A stretch of DNA of 64,000 bases from Rhodothermales bacterium. Its GTDB lineage: Bacteria > Bacteroidota > Rhodothermia > Rhodothermales > VXPQ01. The stretch is from NCBI GenBank assembly GCA_022821845.1, contig JAJECT010000001.1:1-64000 (forward strand). The letters are read 5' to 3'. Under the pieces are notes generated by a model, which saw only the letters and a list, made by a program, of their open reading frames with translations, did not search any database and was not told the DNA's origin. The translations under genes were made by a program, and so were the position numbers. Of the stretch, positions 1-8,534 are shown piece by piece; within the stretch, counting starts at the first letter, position 1; each line of letters starts with the position of its first letter.

Positions 1-12
1 GGAATGACACAG

Positions 13-180
13 CCAGCGTGCCCCTCGCAGCCTCCCGAAGGGCGCGTCACGTACTCTAAGACACGAATCTACGGTGTTTTCTGCTGATTTCAACGATACA
101 AGCATGACGACTTTTACAGGCAAACGTGACGCGCTGAGCGAAGTGGATTTGATCAGAGTATCCTTAATCAGCGTATCCTG
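13..180 (+). repeat. Dispersed intergenic repeat, copy A (composite)
   Basis: Bases 151-165 (GATCAGAGTATCCTT) and 166-180 (AATCAGCGTATCCTG) are two adjacent 15-mers differing at few positions. Bases 13-34 match, in the opposite orientation, 39050-39071, where that block lies directly next to the same GTATCC-type end. Here the two parts are separated by about 100 bases (see 42-134). Related sequences occur at 6431, 16540, 26275, 39019 and 50724. No gene is visible in 1-184. Whether the repeat is a mobile element remnant or a regulatory element cannot be told from sequence alone. Confidence 0.65.
42..134. repeat. Inverted-repeat-bounded insertion within repeat copy A
   Basis: GCGCGTCACGT at 42-52 and ACGTGACGCGC at 124-134 are perfect 11-base inverted repeats enclosing about 70 bases. 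Comparison with 39019-39071, where the flanking parts of the repeat are contiguous, shows this segment as extra sequence. It encodes nothing recognisable. It could be a miniature non-autonomous element nested in the older repeat. The right end plus its flank (124-164) also recurs at 6431-6471. Confidence 0.5.
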
Positions 181-184
181 AAAT

Positions 185-484
185 CTACGTTTGCACGTCG
201 TAGATTTTTACGTCTTCCCAGAGGTGGCTGTATTCGTTCCGAAAACGGTCGTGGATGGGATCGTCCTGGTAAAAATCATGGCCTGCCTTGTCGTCGAAAA
301 CAACCACAAGGCCGCATGAATAGTCGCGGAGCACGACCGGGCGATGGGTATCGGCGGGCGCGCCGACGAATCCGTGGCGGACCGTTTCGATGTCGAGCAG
401 GGACCGAACGCCTTCGTCGAATACCTGAAGGTCCTCGGCGGCAAGGTCGGCCCGGAGTCGGAAAAACACGCAATGAACGAACAT
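185..484 (-). CDS. Dabb (stress-responsive alpha/beta-barrel) domain protein
   Basis: A 99-residue protein that fits the Dabb family (dimeric ferredoxin-like alpha/beta barrel, usually about 100 residues). It opens MFVHCVFFRL, the usual MxxHxVxFxL beta strand, and ends with the typical DPIHDRFRNEY...W..VKIYDV block. The reading frame stays open further upstream, but the ATG at 484 is the only start giving a family-length protein, so the upstream 100 residues were discarded. Dabb proteins are cytosolic; their biochemical roles vary (some cyclases or hydrolases, many unknown), so no substrate is proposed. It lies 113 bases downstream of the MOSC gene on the same strand and could share its transcript. 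Confidence 0.85.
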   Translation of the reverse strand: MFVHCVFFRLRADLAAEDLQVFDEGVRSLLDIETVRHGFVGAPADTHRPVVLRDYSCGLVVVFDDKAGHDFYQDDPIHDRFRNEYSHLWEDVKIYDVQT

Positions 485-597
485 GGCGGCGGATAAGATG
501 AATGGTGGATAAATTCGCAGGCCGATAGCGGCGTAGCCCGCAAGGTACGGCGCCGCGCAATAGAGCGTATGGATTTCGAGCCGGGCGAAACGCCTCG

Positions 598-1440
598 CTA
601 TCGCCGCAACGTCGGCGCGACGATATCGCCCCGGCGCACGGTTCCGGGATGCAGCGGCACCAGATTCTGGCCAAAACGGACCTTCCCGTCCTCCCCGCGA
701 CGAAACGTGTTCAGGGTTTGCATCGGCTCCTTGCCGGACGAAGCGCCTTTCTCCTGATCGATGGTCGTTACGACGCAGCGAGCGCACGGCTTGACCACCA
801 GAAAATCCACTTCCCCTATGCGTACGCGCTCCCAGCCATCCTCTGCAAACGCCTCGACGCCCGACACAACCAGGTTCGGACGAAAACGATGCATGGGGAC
901 CGGCTCGGCCAACCGCTCGTTAAGCGCTTCCAGCGAAGCCTCGGAAATGAGCAGGGCCGGAAACGAATCCGCGAAACTCACGACGTCGCCGGGCCTGCCG
1001 TATCCGGCCTCAACCGGCCGGCTGGCGGGATCGTCCAGAAAAACGAGGCGGCATTCCACATCCAGGAACCGGCTGAACCATGCGTGCGCCTCGTCGTCCG
1101 CCACGGCGGCGGAAACAATATCTCCCCACAGGTCCACGGACGCCCGCGCTTTCCCGTCCGGCAAGCGGACCAACAAATCTGCCTGTCCGGGCGCCTGCGC
1201 ATGCAGCCCGTCCGGCTGCGCCGCCGCCTGGATCAAGGCCAGTTTCGGCGTAACGCGCTGGGAAACGAATTTCCCGTCTGGATCGACCAGCATCCAGCGG
1301 CGGTCCATGCGCAGCCCCTGCGGCTCCACCGCCGACGTTTCCAGCGGCACCCGCCTGGTCGACTTGACCGGATAGACATACACCGCAGCAAGGCGGCCTG
1401 TCGCCGCCGCATCCGTCGCATTTTTGTCCATAACGCGCAT
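598..1440 (-). CDS. MOSC domain protein (YcbX/mARC-like)
   Basis: About 280 residues: an N-terminal MOSC beta-barrel domain (RLAAVYVYPVKS..., VEPQGLRMDRRWMLVD) followed by the MOSC domain. The family binds molybdenum cofactor and, in YcbX/mARC, reduces N-hydroxylated compounds with help from a ferredoxin or cytochrome b5 partner. The PCARCVVTTID motif near the C-terminus contains the conserved cysteine expected to ligate molybdenum. No 2Fe-2S ferredoxin domain is fused at the C-terminus, unlike E. coli YcbX, so an external electron donor would be needed. Start codons at 1440 and 1431 are both plausible; neither has a clear ribosome-binding site. Substrate unknown. Confidence 0.85.
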   Translation of the reverse strand: MRVMDKNATDAAATGRLAAVYVYPVKSTRRVPLETSAVEPQGLRMDRRWMLVDPDGKFVSQRVTPKLALIQAAAQPDGLHAQAPGQADLLVRLPDGKARASVDLWGDIVSAAVADDEAHAWFSRFLDVECRLVFLDDPASRPVEAGYGRPGDVVSFADSFPALLISEASLEALNERLAEPVPMHRFRPNLVVSGVEAFAEDGWERVRIGEVDFLVVKPCARCVVTTIDQEKGASSGKEPMQTLNTFRRGEDGKVRFGQNLVPLHPGTVRRGDIVAPTLRR

Positions 1441-1658
1441 AGTTGTGAATATAAAGGCGCCCGCATCGAATCCATTTCGACCGGCGCTTCGCTTACGCAA
1501 GTACAGGCCTTCATGATTCCATCGCTACGATCTGCAGCGGCTTCGCGCGAAAGAAAGTGGCGCAAGCCCGTCCCGATGGCCTATCTTTCCCTGTGCGCCG
1601 CGCAGGCAATCCGCCGCGCCCGTATCTCGCTGGCATTCTATACCCATTGGACAGGATC

Positions 1659-3008
1659 ATGCAACGCAGGCAATTCCTGAAAACCGGCGCCCTGCTCGCC
1701 GCAGCCTCTGCGCTGCCCGGCATGGCCAGGGCGCCCTGGCGCCGAAACCCCCTCCGCGCAGGCCTCGTCGGATGCGGCTGGTACGGCAAAACGGACTTGC
1801 TCCGGCTGATTCAGGTCGCTCCCGTGGAAGTTACGTCGCTCTGCGACGTGGACCGGAACATGCTGCGCGGAGCCGTGGAGATCGTGGCCGAACGGCAAGC
1901 GTCCGGCAACCGTCCGCGAACCTTCGCCGACTACCGCGAAATGCTTGCGGCAGGCGACCTTGACCTCGTCCTGATCGACACGCCAGATCACTGGCACGCA
2001 TTGCCGATGATCGACGCCTGCCGGGCCGGACTGGACGTGTGGGTGCAAAAACCCGTTGGCGTGGACGTGGTCGAGGGGCAGGCAATGGTCGCCGCCGCCC
2101 GCAAATACGGGCGCGTGGTCCAGGTGGGCATGCAGCGACGCAGCACGCCCCATCTTGTCGAGGCCCGGGACCGCTATGTGCGATCGGGGCGGCTTGGCAA
2201 AATTCGGCTGGCGGAAACGTACTGTTATTACCATATGCGCACGCGGCGGAATCCCCCGGCGATTTCGCCTCCGGACGAACTGGATTACGAAATGTGGGCG
2301 GGACCTGCCCCGAAAATCCCCTTCAACGAGCTCGTCCACCCGCGCGGATGGCGCAATTTCATGGAATACAGCAACGGAATCATGGGGGATATGTGCGTAC
2401 ATATGCTGGATACGGTCCGCTGGATGCTTGATCTCGGCTGGCCCCGAAGCATCTCTTCCACAGGGGGCGTCCTCGTGGATACGGACAGCATCGCCAACAC
2501 GCCCGACACGCAAACGGCCACGTTCGAATTCAACGAACTGCCCGTCCTTTGGCAGCACAGAGCCTGGGGGCGCGCCGCCGACCCGGACTATCCGTGGGGC
2601 GCCACGCTGTACGGCGACGGCGGTACGCTCAAATTAAGCGTCCATTCGTACGACTTCATTCCGCAGGGCGGCGGCGAGACGGAACGGGGCACGGCCCTCT
2701 ACGAATACGAACGCTACCCGGAAGACCGCACGGAACAGGACCTCGAACGGCATGTGGCGTCCGCGATTCGGGGACACATGGTCGATTTTCTGGAGGCGAT
2801 CGAACAACGGTCCCGGCCCGTGGCGGATATCGAAGAGGGACATATTTCGGCGGCTTCCTGCATTCTCGCCAATATTTCCATGGCCCTGGGCCGGACCCTC
2901 GAATGGGACGCCGAAGCAGGGCGGGTCGCGGGGGACGAGGAAGCGAATGCATTGCTCGCCCGACCCTACCGCGCCCCATGGACGCACCCGGACCCGGAAA
3001 ACGTCTAA
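1659..3008 (+). CDS. Gfo/Idh/MocA family oxidoreductase, Tat-exported
   Basis: 449 residues. The chosen ATG opens MQRRQFLKTGALLAAAS, a twin-arginine signal (RRxFLK plus hydrophobic stretch), which decides the start over longer in-frame openings. Then comes a Rossmann NAD(P)-binding domain (RAGLVGCGWYG), the family EKP-type motif here as VQKPVGVD, and the C-terminal Gfo/Idh/MocA alpha/beta domain (residues about 170-420). Exported members oxidise or epimerise sugars and carry a tightly bound nicotinamide cofactor, which fits Tat export of a folded enzyme. The exact sugar is not readable. A CBM9-like gene follows 51 bases downstream on the same strand, suggesting joint use in glycan breakdown. 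Confidence 0.88.
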   Translation: MQRRQFLKTGALLAAASALPGMARAPWRRNPLRAGLVGCGWYGKTDLLRLIQVAPVEVTSLCDVDRNMLRGAVEIVAERQASGNRPRTFADYREMLAAGDLDLVLIDTPDHWHALPMIDACRAGLDVWVQKPVGVDVVEGQAMVAAARKYGRVVQVGMQRRSTPHLVEARDRYVRSGRLGKIRLAETYCYYHMRTRRNPPAISPPDELDYEMWAGPAPKIPFNELVHPRGWRNFMEYSNGIMGDMCVHMLDTVRWMLDLGWPRSISSTGGVLVDTDSIANTPDTQTATFEFNELPVLWQHRAWGRAADPDYPWGATLYGDGGTLKLSVHSYDFIPQGGGETERGTALYEYERYPEDRTEQDLERHVASAIRGHMVDFLEAIEQRSRPVADIEEGHISAASCILANISMALGRTLEWDAEAGRVAGDEEANALLARPYRAPWTHPDPENV

Positions 3009-3059
3009 AGCGCCCGCGCCGCCAATCGTTCTCTTTATTTACGCGCCGCCGATTTCGTT

Positions 3060-4109
3060 ATGACCGAACCTGCATGGGACCTGCCCAGAGACCTCGACGC
3101 CGCGTCGTGGGAGCATATGGCGATGATCGTCCCCCGGAACTACCTGTGCCATTTTGTCGAAACCGCTCCAAAAACAGACGGCAAACTGGACAAACCGCTC
3201 TGGCGCGAGGCGCCCTGGAGCGAACCGTTTACAGACATTGAGGGAGACCGCCGCCCCGCGCCGCGCCAGGAAACGCGCATGGCGATGCGCTGGGACGAAA
3301 CCTGCCTGTACATTGCCGCCCGCCTGGAAGAAACGCATGTATGGGGGTCGCTCACCGAGCCGAACAGCGTAATTTTTCAGGACAACGACTTCGAAGTGTT
3401 CATCGACCCGGACGGAGACCACCACCGGTACTGGGAAATGGAAGTCAATGCGCTGAACACGCGCTGGCAACTGGCGCTGGAGAAACCGTACCGCGACGGC
3501 GGACCCGCCATTTCCCCGGCCCCCATAGCGGGGCTGCGCTCGGCAGTGTACGTGGAAGGCACCCTCAATGCCCCGCACGACACGGATGCGTACTGGTCCG
3601 TGGAGATCGCCATCCCGTGGCGCGGCCTGGCGCCCTACGCCCCGCCCGGCGGCGCGCCGCCCGAAGAAGGCGCGCAATGGCGCATGAACTTCTCCCGGGT
3701 GCAATGGCGCCACGAAATCCATGAAGGCGTCTACCGCAAAAAACCCGATACGCCAGAGGACAACTGGGTTTGGTCCCCGCAAGGCGTGGTGGACATGCAC
3801 CGTCCCGAACGCTGGGGGTTCGTGCAGTTCACGCGGGCGCGGCCCGGAGAAGCCGCCTTCCGACCGGACCCGACTTTTCCGGCGCGCGAGGCGCTCATGG
3901 CCACGTACTACGCGCAACGGGCGTTTTTCAAGCAACGCGGGCGCTGGGCGAAATCCCTGCAAGAACTCCCGGACACGCTGGCGGAAAGCATTCGCCTCGT
4001 CTCCGACGGCGAAAACTGGTTTGCGGAAATGCCTGCCGAAAACGCCGACGGGCGCCCGTGCGCAGTACGCATAGATCAGGCTTCGCGGATAACGGTGGAG
4101 AATAAATAA
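3060..4109 (+). CDS. Carbohydrate-binding family 9-like protein
   Basis: 349 residues. Residues about 30-255 look like a CBM9/DOMON-type beta-sandwich: VETAPKTDGKLDKPLWREAPW, then RMAMRWDETCLYIAARLEE, DNDFEVFIDPDGDHHRYWEMEVNA and WSVEIAIPWRGL, in the usual order. Such proteins in Bacteroidota are often found beside glycan-processing enzymes. No catalytic motif was seen. No signal peptide is apparent at the chosen ATG, although the partner upstream is Tat-exported; a start further upstream is not supported. The C-terminal 90 residues have no recognised domain. Probably co-transcribed with the Gfo/Idh/MocA gene. Confidence 0.8.
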   Translation: MTEPAWDLPRDLDAASWEHMAMIVPRNYLCHFVETAPKTDGKLDKPLWREAPWSEPFTDIEGDRRPAPRQETRMAMRWDETCLYIAARLEETHVWGSLTEPNSVIFQDNDFEVFIDPDGDHHRYWEMEVNALNTRWQLALEKPYRDGGPAISPAPIAGLRSAVYVEGTLNAPHDTDAYWSVEIAIPWRGLAPYAPPGGAPPEEGAQWRMNFSRVQWRHEIHEGVYRKKPDTPEDNWVWSPQGVVDMHRPERWGFVQFTRARPGEAAFRPDPTFPAREALMATYYAQRAFFKQRGRWAKSLQELPDTLAESIRLVSDGENWFAEMPAENADGRPCAVRIDQASRITVENK

Positions 4110-4130
4110 CCTGTCGCCTGAGATTTTTTA

Positions 4131-4160
4131 TTTGACATCTTATAGGATGTTTTTTATCTT
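4131..4160 (+). promoter_or_regulatory. Candidate promoter of the PIN toxin remnant
   Basis: TTGACA at 4132-4137, a 17-base spacer, then TATCTT at 4155-4160. The same bases also fit the Bacteroidota consensus (TTTG, about 20 bases, TAnnTTTG). The stretch is conspicuously A/T-rich amid GC-rich DNA. Transcription would begin within a few bases of the GTG at 4167, so the mRNA would be leaderless or nearly so. Confidence 0.45.
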
Positions 4161-4166
4161 GTTGCC

Positions 4167-4367
4167 GTGAGGTTGGTACTGGATACAAATATTATCGTCT
4201 CTGCTTTCCGGAGCCGTCGAGGCGCAAGCAACGCACTCCTTCGGATGGTTGCAAATCAGCGCATTAAACCACTATGTTCGACAACCCTGTTTCTGGAATC
4301 GGCGCTGTTGAAGCGGCAAAGGCTTTTCTGCAAAAGCGGGCCGCGGAAGCAGTCGAGGGCGACCTGA
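4167..4367 (+). pseudogene. PIN-domain toxin, truncated remnant
   Basis: Starting at GTG 4167 the product begins RLVLDTNIIVSAFRSRRGAS, the first beta strand and acidic residue of PIN-domain ribonucleases of the putative toxin-antitoxin PIN family, and resembles that family to about residue 45 (STTLFLE). The frame then loses resemblance and stops at 66 residues; intact members are about 140 residues and carry further catalytic acids that are absent here. A different frame (ATG 4274 to stop 4453, 59 residues, ending in an Asp/Pro-rich tail) runs on from the breakpoint. This looks like a decayed, inactive toxin gene. No antitoxin gene is recognisable beside it. Confidence 0.6.
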
Positions 4368-4466
4368 AACGTTATCTTGAAAACGCCCCGGATACGTCTC
4401 CCGATCCGAGTGACGATCCTCATCCGTATCCCCCGGATAACAGTGGCGAATAAATAACCCGCCGCC

Positions 4467-6407
4467 CTAATACACCTCCGTCTCGCCTTTTTCCTCTTCA
4501 AGGGCTGGTTCCAGCGCGAAGCGGATGTACAAGGCGTCAGGGCCGTATACGGCGGCGTCCTGCGCCCGCTCCATAACGCGCCGCATGGCTTCCGCGGCGG
4601 GCGCCGCCTTGTCGCCGAGCAATTGCAGGGCGCGGGCCGCCCGGAGTACGTCCAGCGGCTTCTCGCTCTCCAGCGCGGCTTCCAGTACGGCAAGCCCCTC
4701 GGAAGCGTCGTTCAGGGCAACCAGCGCAGCCGCCGCCTCCGTACGCACCGCAGGGCTCGCATCTTCCAGAGCCCGCCGCAAGACCTCCACGCTCAAGGGA
4801 TCGTTCGCGCCCGCCGCGCGCAATCCCAGCGCAGCCCAATACCGGACCGAAGCGCTTGCATCCCCAAGAAGCGCCGCTTGCCTCGCCGCAGCGCGCGGCT
4901 GTCCTACAAGGTTCGCCGCATCCAGTACGCGCACAAGCGGGTACGCGGAAGGATCCGACCCGAATTCGAGCGGCGTCCGCCCCGTCCGCTCAGCCAGCCG
5001 CAACGCTTCGGCTTCGTCCAGAAAACCGATGTCCCGCGTCTCCACCTCCCACTGGGTCAAGCGGCTCCGCATCCGATCCAGTACGTCGATGTACGCTGGC
5101 GAATCGGCCAGATTGCGAAGCTGGTACGGATCGGTCACCGTGTCGAAGAGTTCTTCGGCCGGTTTCGAGGGGCCGGCATAGGTCATCTGCGCCGCATTCA
5201 GCGCGCCCGCCTCGGCAAGCCGCGTAATAGTCTGGCGAATCGGGGCCTGGTCCGAAAAGAATTCCGGCTGATTCCAGGACAGATGCGGATGATAATGGCG
5301 AATGTACAGGAACCGCTCGTCGCGCACGGAACGCGCCATGTCGTAGGCCTCGTCCACCCGGTCGCGCGCCCCGAACACGAATTCCCGTTCCGCCAGCGAA
5401 TCCGCATTCAGGAACGGCGCGCCCTGCATATGCGCCGGCGCCTCTTCTCCGACAAGGCGCAACATCGTGGGCGCGAAATCCACGAAACTTACCAGGCGAT
5501 CCGTGGACGATCCGGGCGGCGCCGGCGCAAGATGCCGCCATTTCGGGGGGAAATAGATAATCAGCGGAACGTGCAGGCCGGAATCGTAGAGGACCCGTTT
5601 CCCGCGCGGCAGGCCCGTCCCGTGATCTCCGTAAAAAAACACGATGGTGTTGTCCGCCACGCCATCCTCTTCCAGTTCGGCCAGCAGGCGTCCCGCGTTG
5701 GCGTCCATAGCGGTCACGGCGTCGTAGTAGCGAGCCACTGTCTTGCGTACATCCGGATCGTCCGGGTAATACGGAGGCAGCGGCGCGGCGGCGGGGTCGT
5801 GCGTACCCAGCCCGGCGGCCAATTCGGGAAATTCCGTATCCAGAAAGGAAATGCGACTCTGGTGGGTGTGCATGTGGTTGAACACCGCGAAGAACGGCTG
5901 CCCGTCCTCGCGTCCCCGCCAGTGCGCTTCGTCGCTGCGCTCGTCCCAGGATTCGGCGACGAGGCGCGGCTCCGCGGACGTATTGTAGTCGGTCTTGACG
6001 TTGTTCGTCGCGTAATAGCCCAGGGCGCGCAAATACGCCGGAAAACCCGTAATGTCGTCTGGAATGGGCGCTTTCGAACGCAATCCCTGCGTCCCCGCCG
6101 TGGTGGCGTAGATTCCCGTAAGCAGCGTAAAGCGGGCCGGGGAACAGACGGGCGCGGTAGCGAACGCGTTCGTATACGTCACGCCTTGCCGGGCCAGCCG
6201 GTCGAGATGCGGCGTTTCCGCGTAGGCGTCCCCGTACGCGCCCAGATCGGCGCTCATGTCCTCCGCCGTAAGCCATAGAATATTCGGCAAATCGGCAGAG
6301 AATTCGGGCGCCTCTTCCGCCGCGCCGCATCCGGAAAGGGCTGCAAGCAGGATGAGCAGTCCAGCAACCCGGACCGTCGTCGTTCGAGAGAAAAACATGT
6401 TCTTCAT
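4467..6407 (-). CDS. Lipoprotein sulfatase with C-terminal HEAT-like repeats
   Basis: 646 residues. A lipoprotein signal ends LAALSGC (Cys27). The sulfatase domain (about 40-470) contains N-terminal metal-binding acids (LWLTAEDMSAD), the formylglycine site CSPAR at 88-92 followed by LLTGIY, and YGDHGTGLPRGKRVLYDSG, which holds further metal and substrate residues. A cysteine-type sulfatase needs a formylglycine-generating enzyme, not seen in this window. Residues about 495-640 are Ala/Leu-rich helical repeats (DASASVRYWAALGL, DASPAVRTEAAAALVAL) resembling HEAT/PBS repeats, an uncommon extension. The protein should face the periplasm or cell surface and desulfate a glycan; the substrate is unknown. 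An alternative start at 6422 adds five residues. Confidence 0.9.
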   Translation of the reverse strand: MKNMFFSRTTTVRVAGLLILLAALSGCGAAEEAPEFSADLPNILWLTAEDMSADLGAYGDAYAETPHLDRLARQGVTYTNAFATAPVCSPARFTLLTGIYATTAGTQGLRSKAPIPDDITGFPAYLRALGYYATNNVKTDYNTSAEPRLVAESWDERSDEAHWRGREDGQPFFAVFNHMHTHQSRISFLDTEFPELAAGLGTHDPAAAPLPPYYPDDPDVRKTVARYYDAVTAMDANAGRLLAELEEDGVADNTIVFFYGDHGTGLPRGKRVLYDSGLHVPLIIYFPPKWRHLAPAPPGSSTDRLVSFVDFAPTMLRLVGEEAPAHMQGAPFLNADSLAEREFVFGARDRVDEAYDMARSVRDERFLYIRHYHPHLSWNQPEFFSDQAPIRQTITRLAEAGALNAAQMTYAGPSKPAEELFDTVTDPYQLRNLADSPAYIDVLDRMRSRLTQWEVETRDIGFLDEAEALRLAERTGRTPLEFGSDPSAYPLVRVLDAANLVGQPRAAARQAALLGDASASVRYWAALGLRAAGANDPLSVEVLRRALEDASPAVRTEAAAALVALNDASEGLAVLEAALESEKPLDVLRAARALQLLGDKAAPAAEAMRRVMERAQDAAVYGPDALYIRFALEPALEEEKGETEVY

Positions 6408-6430
6408 GGCTACCGTGTGCATTCGAGGGA

Positions 6431-6471
6431 ACGTGACGCGCCGAGCGAAGCGGTTTGGAGCAGCGCGTCCT
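6431..6471 (+). repeat. Dispersed repeat, partial copy
   Basis: This stretch matches 124-164 at 33 of 41 positions, including the identical ACGTGACGCGC and GAGCGAAG blocks, and ends in TCCT like the other copies. It sits in the divergent gap between the sulfatase and the outer-membrane protein. It extends similarity across both the nested insertion end and the older repeat, so the two parts travel together here. Confidence 0.5.
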
Positions 6472-6600
6472 GCACAGTATGATACGCACAGAAACAAAAG
6501 CCGGTCAAGCGCAAAAACCGCGCGCTTGGCTTTTTGTCCCGTTTTGGCGTATACTTCTGGCGCATTGCCAACCCCCCTTTAACATCATCATAGCCGCTCC

Positions 6601-7563
6601 ATGCGCATCGCATCCAGAACAAAAACGCGCCAGTTTCTCCGTACGCTCCCGCCCATAGCGTGCGCTGTCTGCCTTTTCTGGGCAGGCGCGGCCAGCGCCC
6701 AGGAGAATGGTCGCGGCTTCTATATCGGGATCGACACGGGCGTCGCCAACTCCGCGCAGCTGGAAACTTCCGTCTCCGCAGTCACTACGCCCACGAAATG
6801 CGACCGCCTGGTCTATGACGATCCGGCCATGGCCCCGAGCAACGCGCCGGAATGCATGGTAACCGATCTCCAGGCGCTCTCCTCCAACGGATTTTCGCCG
6901 GGCAACGGATTCGCTGGCGGGATACGTTTGGGATACGCCCTCCGCGCGCTGCGATTCGAACTCGCATACCGGATACAGGACTACGGCAACGATACGTCGC
7001 CCTTCGCTGAATCAACCGCCAATCAGGCGGTGGTCAGCAAGGCCAGCGAATGGAGCGCCGTGCAGCCGCCAGTCGAAACCATCTCCGGCTATCGCACCCA
7101 CCAGGTCTTTGCGAACATCCACTACGACTTCGCGAACAATTCCCCCTGGACGCCTTCCATAGGCGCAGGCGTCGGCCTCGCGCGCGCGAACCTGCACTAC
7201 AACAGGCGCCTGCTGCGCAAAACGCTTGCCGAAGGATACCAGGACGTGGAGCCGCCGACCACGCTCGCCGACAGGCCGATCCGGGCCGCCGGGACGCTCA
7301 GCATGCTGGACGCCGAGGTCAGCGGAACGCTCGTCGGCTTTCAGGCGGTGGCCGGCGTGGATTACGCCGTCGGGGAGCGCACTGCGATCGGGCTCACAGT
7401 CCAATGGACCCGTTTCGGAACCCTCACGGAAGATGTGACCTGGTCCGTTATCCGCAGCCATGCGCCCGTGCGCGCGGATGGCGTAACGCCTTTTACAGGA
7501 GAATTGACATTCGACAGCTTCGCATCGCTGGCCGCGACCCTGGGGCTGACGTACCGGTTTTAA
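6601..7563 (+). CDS. Outer-membrane beta-barrel protein
   Basis: 320 residues with a signal peptide (residues about 1-33, ending AGAASAQ) and a mature part of alternating hydrophobic/polar strands such as FYIGIDTGVANSAQL, FAGGIRLGYALRALRFELAYRI and FANIHYDF. It ends ATLGLTYRF, with the C-terminal phenylalanine typical of barrel insertion signals. This layout suits a small porin-like or OmpW/Opa-like barrel. Two cysteines (CDRLVYDDP...EC) in an early loop may form a disulphide. A possible promoter (TTGGCT, 18 bases, TATACT at 6550-6555) lies just upstream. No specific ligand is suggested. Confidence 0.75.
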   Translation: MRIASRTKTRQFLRTLPPIACAVCLFWAGAASAQENGRGFYIGIDTGVANSAQLETSVSAVTTPTKCDRLVYDDPAMAPSNAPECMVTDLQALSSNGFSPGNGFAGGIRLGYALRALRFELAYRIQDYGNDTSPFAESTANQAVVSKASEWSAVQPPVETISGYRTHQVFANIHYDFANNSPWTPSIGAGVGLARANLHYNRRLLRKTLAEGYQDVEPPTTLADRPIRAAGTLSMLDAEVSGTLVGFQAVAGVDYAVGERTAIGLTVQWTRFGTLTEDVTWSVIRSHAPVRADGVTPFTGELTFDSFASLAATLGLTYRF

Positions 7564-7652
7564 GGGACGGCGCAGACACCTGACAGGTCAGGGCCGGGGC
7601 TGTCGCGCTTGCGAACCCGCGCCGGGAATCATCCCAAAGCCCACGGCAGCGC

Positions 7653-8534
7653 CTACTCAACCCCGTACAACCGGGCCGCATTGCCCCGGAAAATCTGTTC
7701 CTTCGCCTCGGAATCGAGATCGAGCCCCGCTATTTTCCAGTATTCGGCGGGAAAAAATCCCCAGGGCGTATCGGTGGCGAACAGGACCCGCCCGAAGCCC
7801 AGATTGCGACGGTCCAGTTCGCGCAACAGCCATCTCGGCGCAAAGCCCGGCACGACAGACGTATCCGTATATACGTCGAAACCTTGCTCGATCCAATCCG
7901 GAAATCGCGGCGCAAACCGGAATGCCGGCGCAATAGCCTCCCCGCAATGCACCAATTGATACGTGGCCCGGCTTCCGTACCGTTGCATGAAACGATCAAA
8001 CTCCAGGGGATCTGCGCCGGGCAAGTACCCCGTATGAAAATGAATGACCAGTCCATGCGCGCCCGCGGCTTCGAGAATGCGCTCCACGTTGCGGCGTACG
8101 GGCGCATCCCAACTGGCCGGATCGATGCCGTACGGCGACCAGGTGTTCGACGCGATCTTGAGGGCGCGCACCTTGGGATGCGGCAACCGGGCCAGCGTAG
8201 CCTCGAGAAGCGATTCGACCTGCGGGAGCGGAGAAACCCATAACCCGCCGTACAGATTGGGATACCGCTCCACGGCGTCGATAAGCAGGGCGTTGTATTC
8301 GAACGCCGCCTCCTGGCGGTCGAGATAGGTGGGTACAATGACCCCCGCTTCAATGCCATGCCGATCAAGATACGCTGCGCAATCGGCGCCCGAAGCATGG
8401 TCCAGGACCTTGGGAATGGGCGTGATCCGGCGCCCGGCGAATGCCTGCGTTCCATACGGTCCGATATGAAAATGGGCGTCGAAAACCGGATAGACGCGCT
8501 CCGGCGACTCCGGTCCGGGCCTATGGCCAGCCAT
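7653..8534 (-). CDS. Amidohydrolase (TIM-barrel metal-dependent hydrolase)
   Basis: 293 residues of the amidohydrolase-2 type. Metal-binding HxH occurs as FDAHFHIG (His21, His23); further expected ligands are in LVIHFHTGYLPG, YQLVHCGE and LFATDTPWG (terminal Asp). The family includes decarboxylases and lactonases or amidases acting on small carboxylated or sugar-derived compounds. The ATG at 8534 was chosen because it overlaps the stop codon of the small gene upstream (ATGA), a translational coupling; the open frame upstream of it is the other gene's shadow. It is the last gene of a minus-strand cassette that starts with an AGE epimerase and a sodium:solute symporter, so it may act on the imported compound. 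Confidence 0.85.
   Translation of the reverse strand: MAGHRPGPESPERVYPVFDAHFHIGPYGTQAFAGRRITPIPKVLDHASGADCAAYLDRHGIEAGVIVPTYLDRQEAAFEYNALLIDAVERYPNLYGGLWVSPLPQVESLLEATLARLPHPKVRALKIASNTWSPYGIDPASWDAPVRRNVERILEAAGAHGLVIHFHTGYLPGADPLEFDRFMQRYGSRATYQLVHCGEAIAPAFRFAPRFPDWIEQGFDVYTDTSVVPGFAPRWLLRELDRRNLGFGRVLFATDTPWGFFPAEYWKIAGLDLDSEAKEQIFRGNAARLYGVE

Noticed and set aside
4274-4453. 59-codon frame as an antitoxin gene
   Set aside because: It overlaps the PIN remnant in another frame and shows no antitoxin DNA-binding motif. It is mentioned only as a possible degraded partner.
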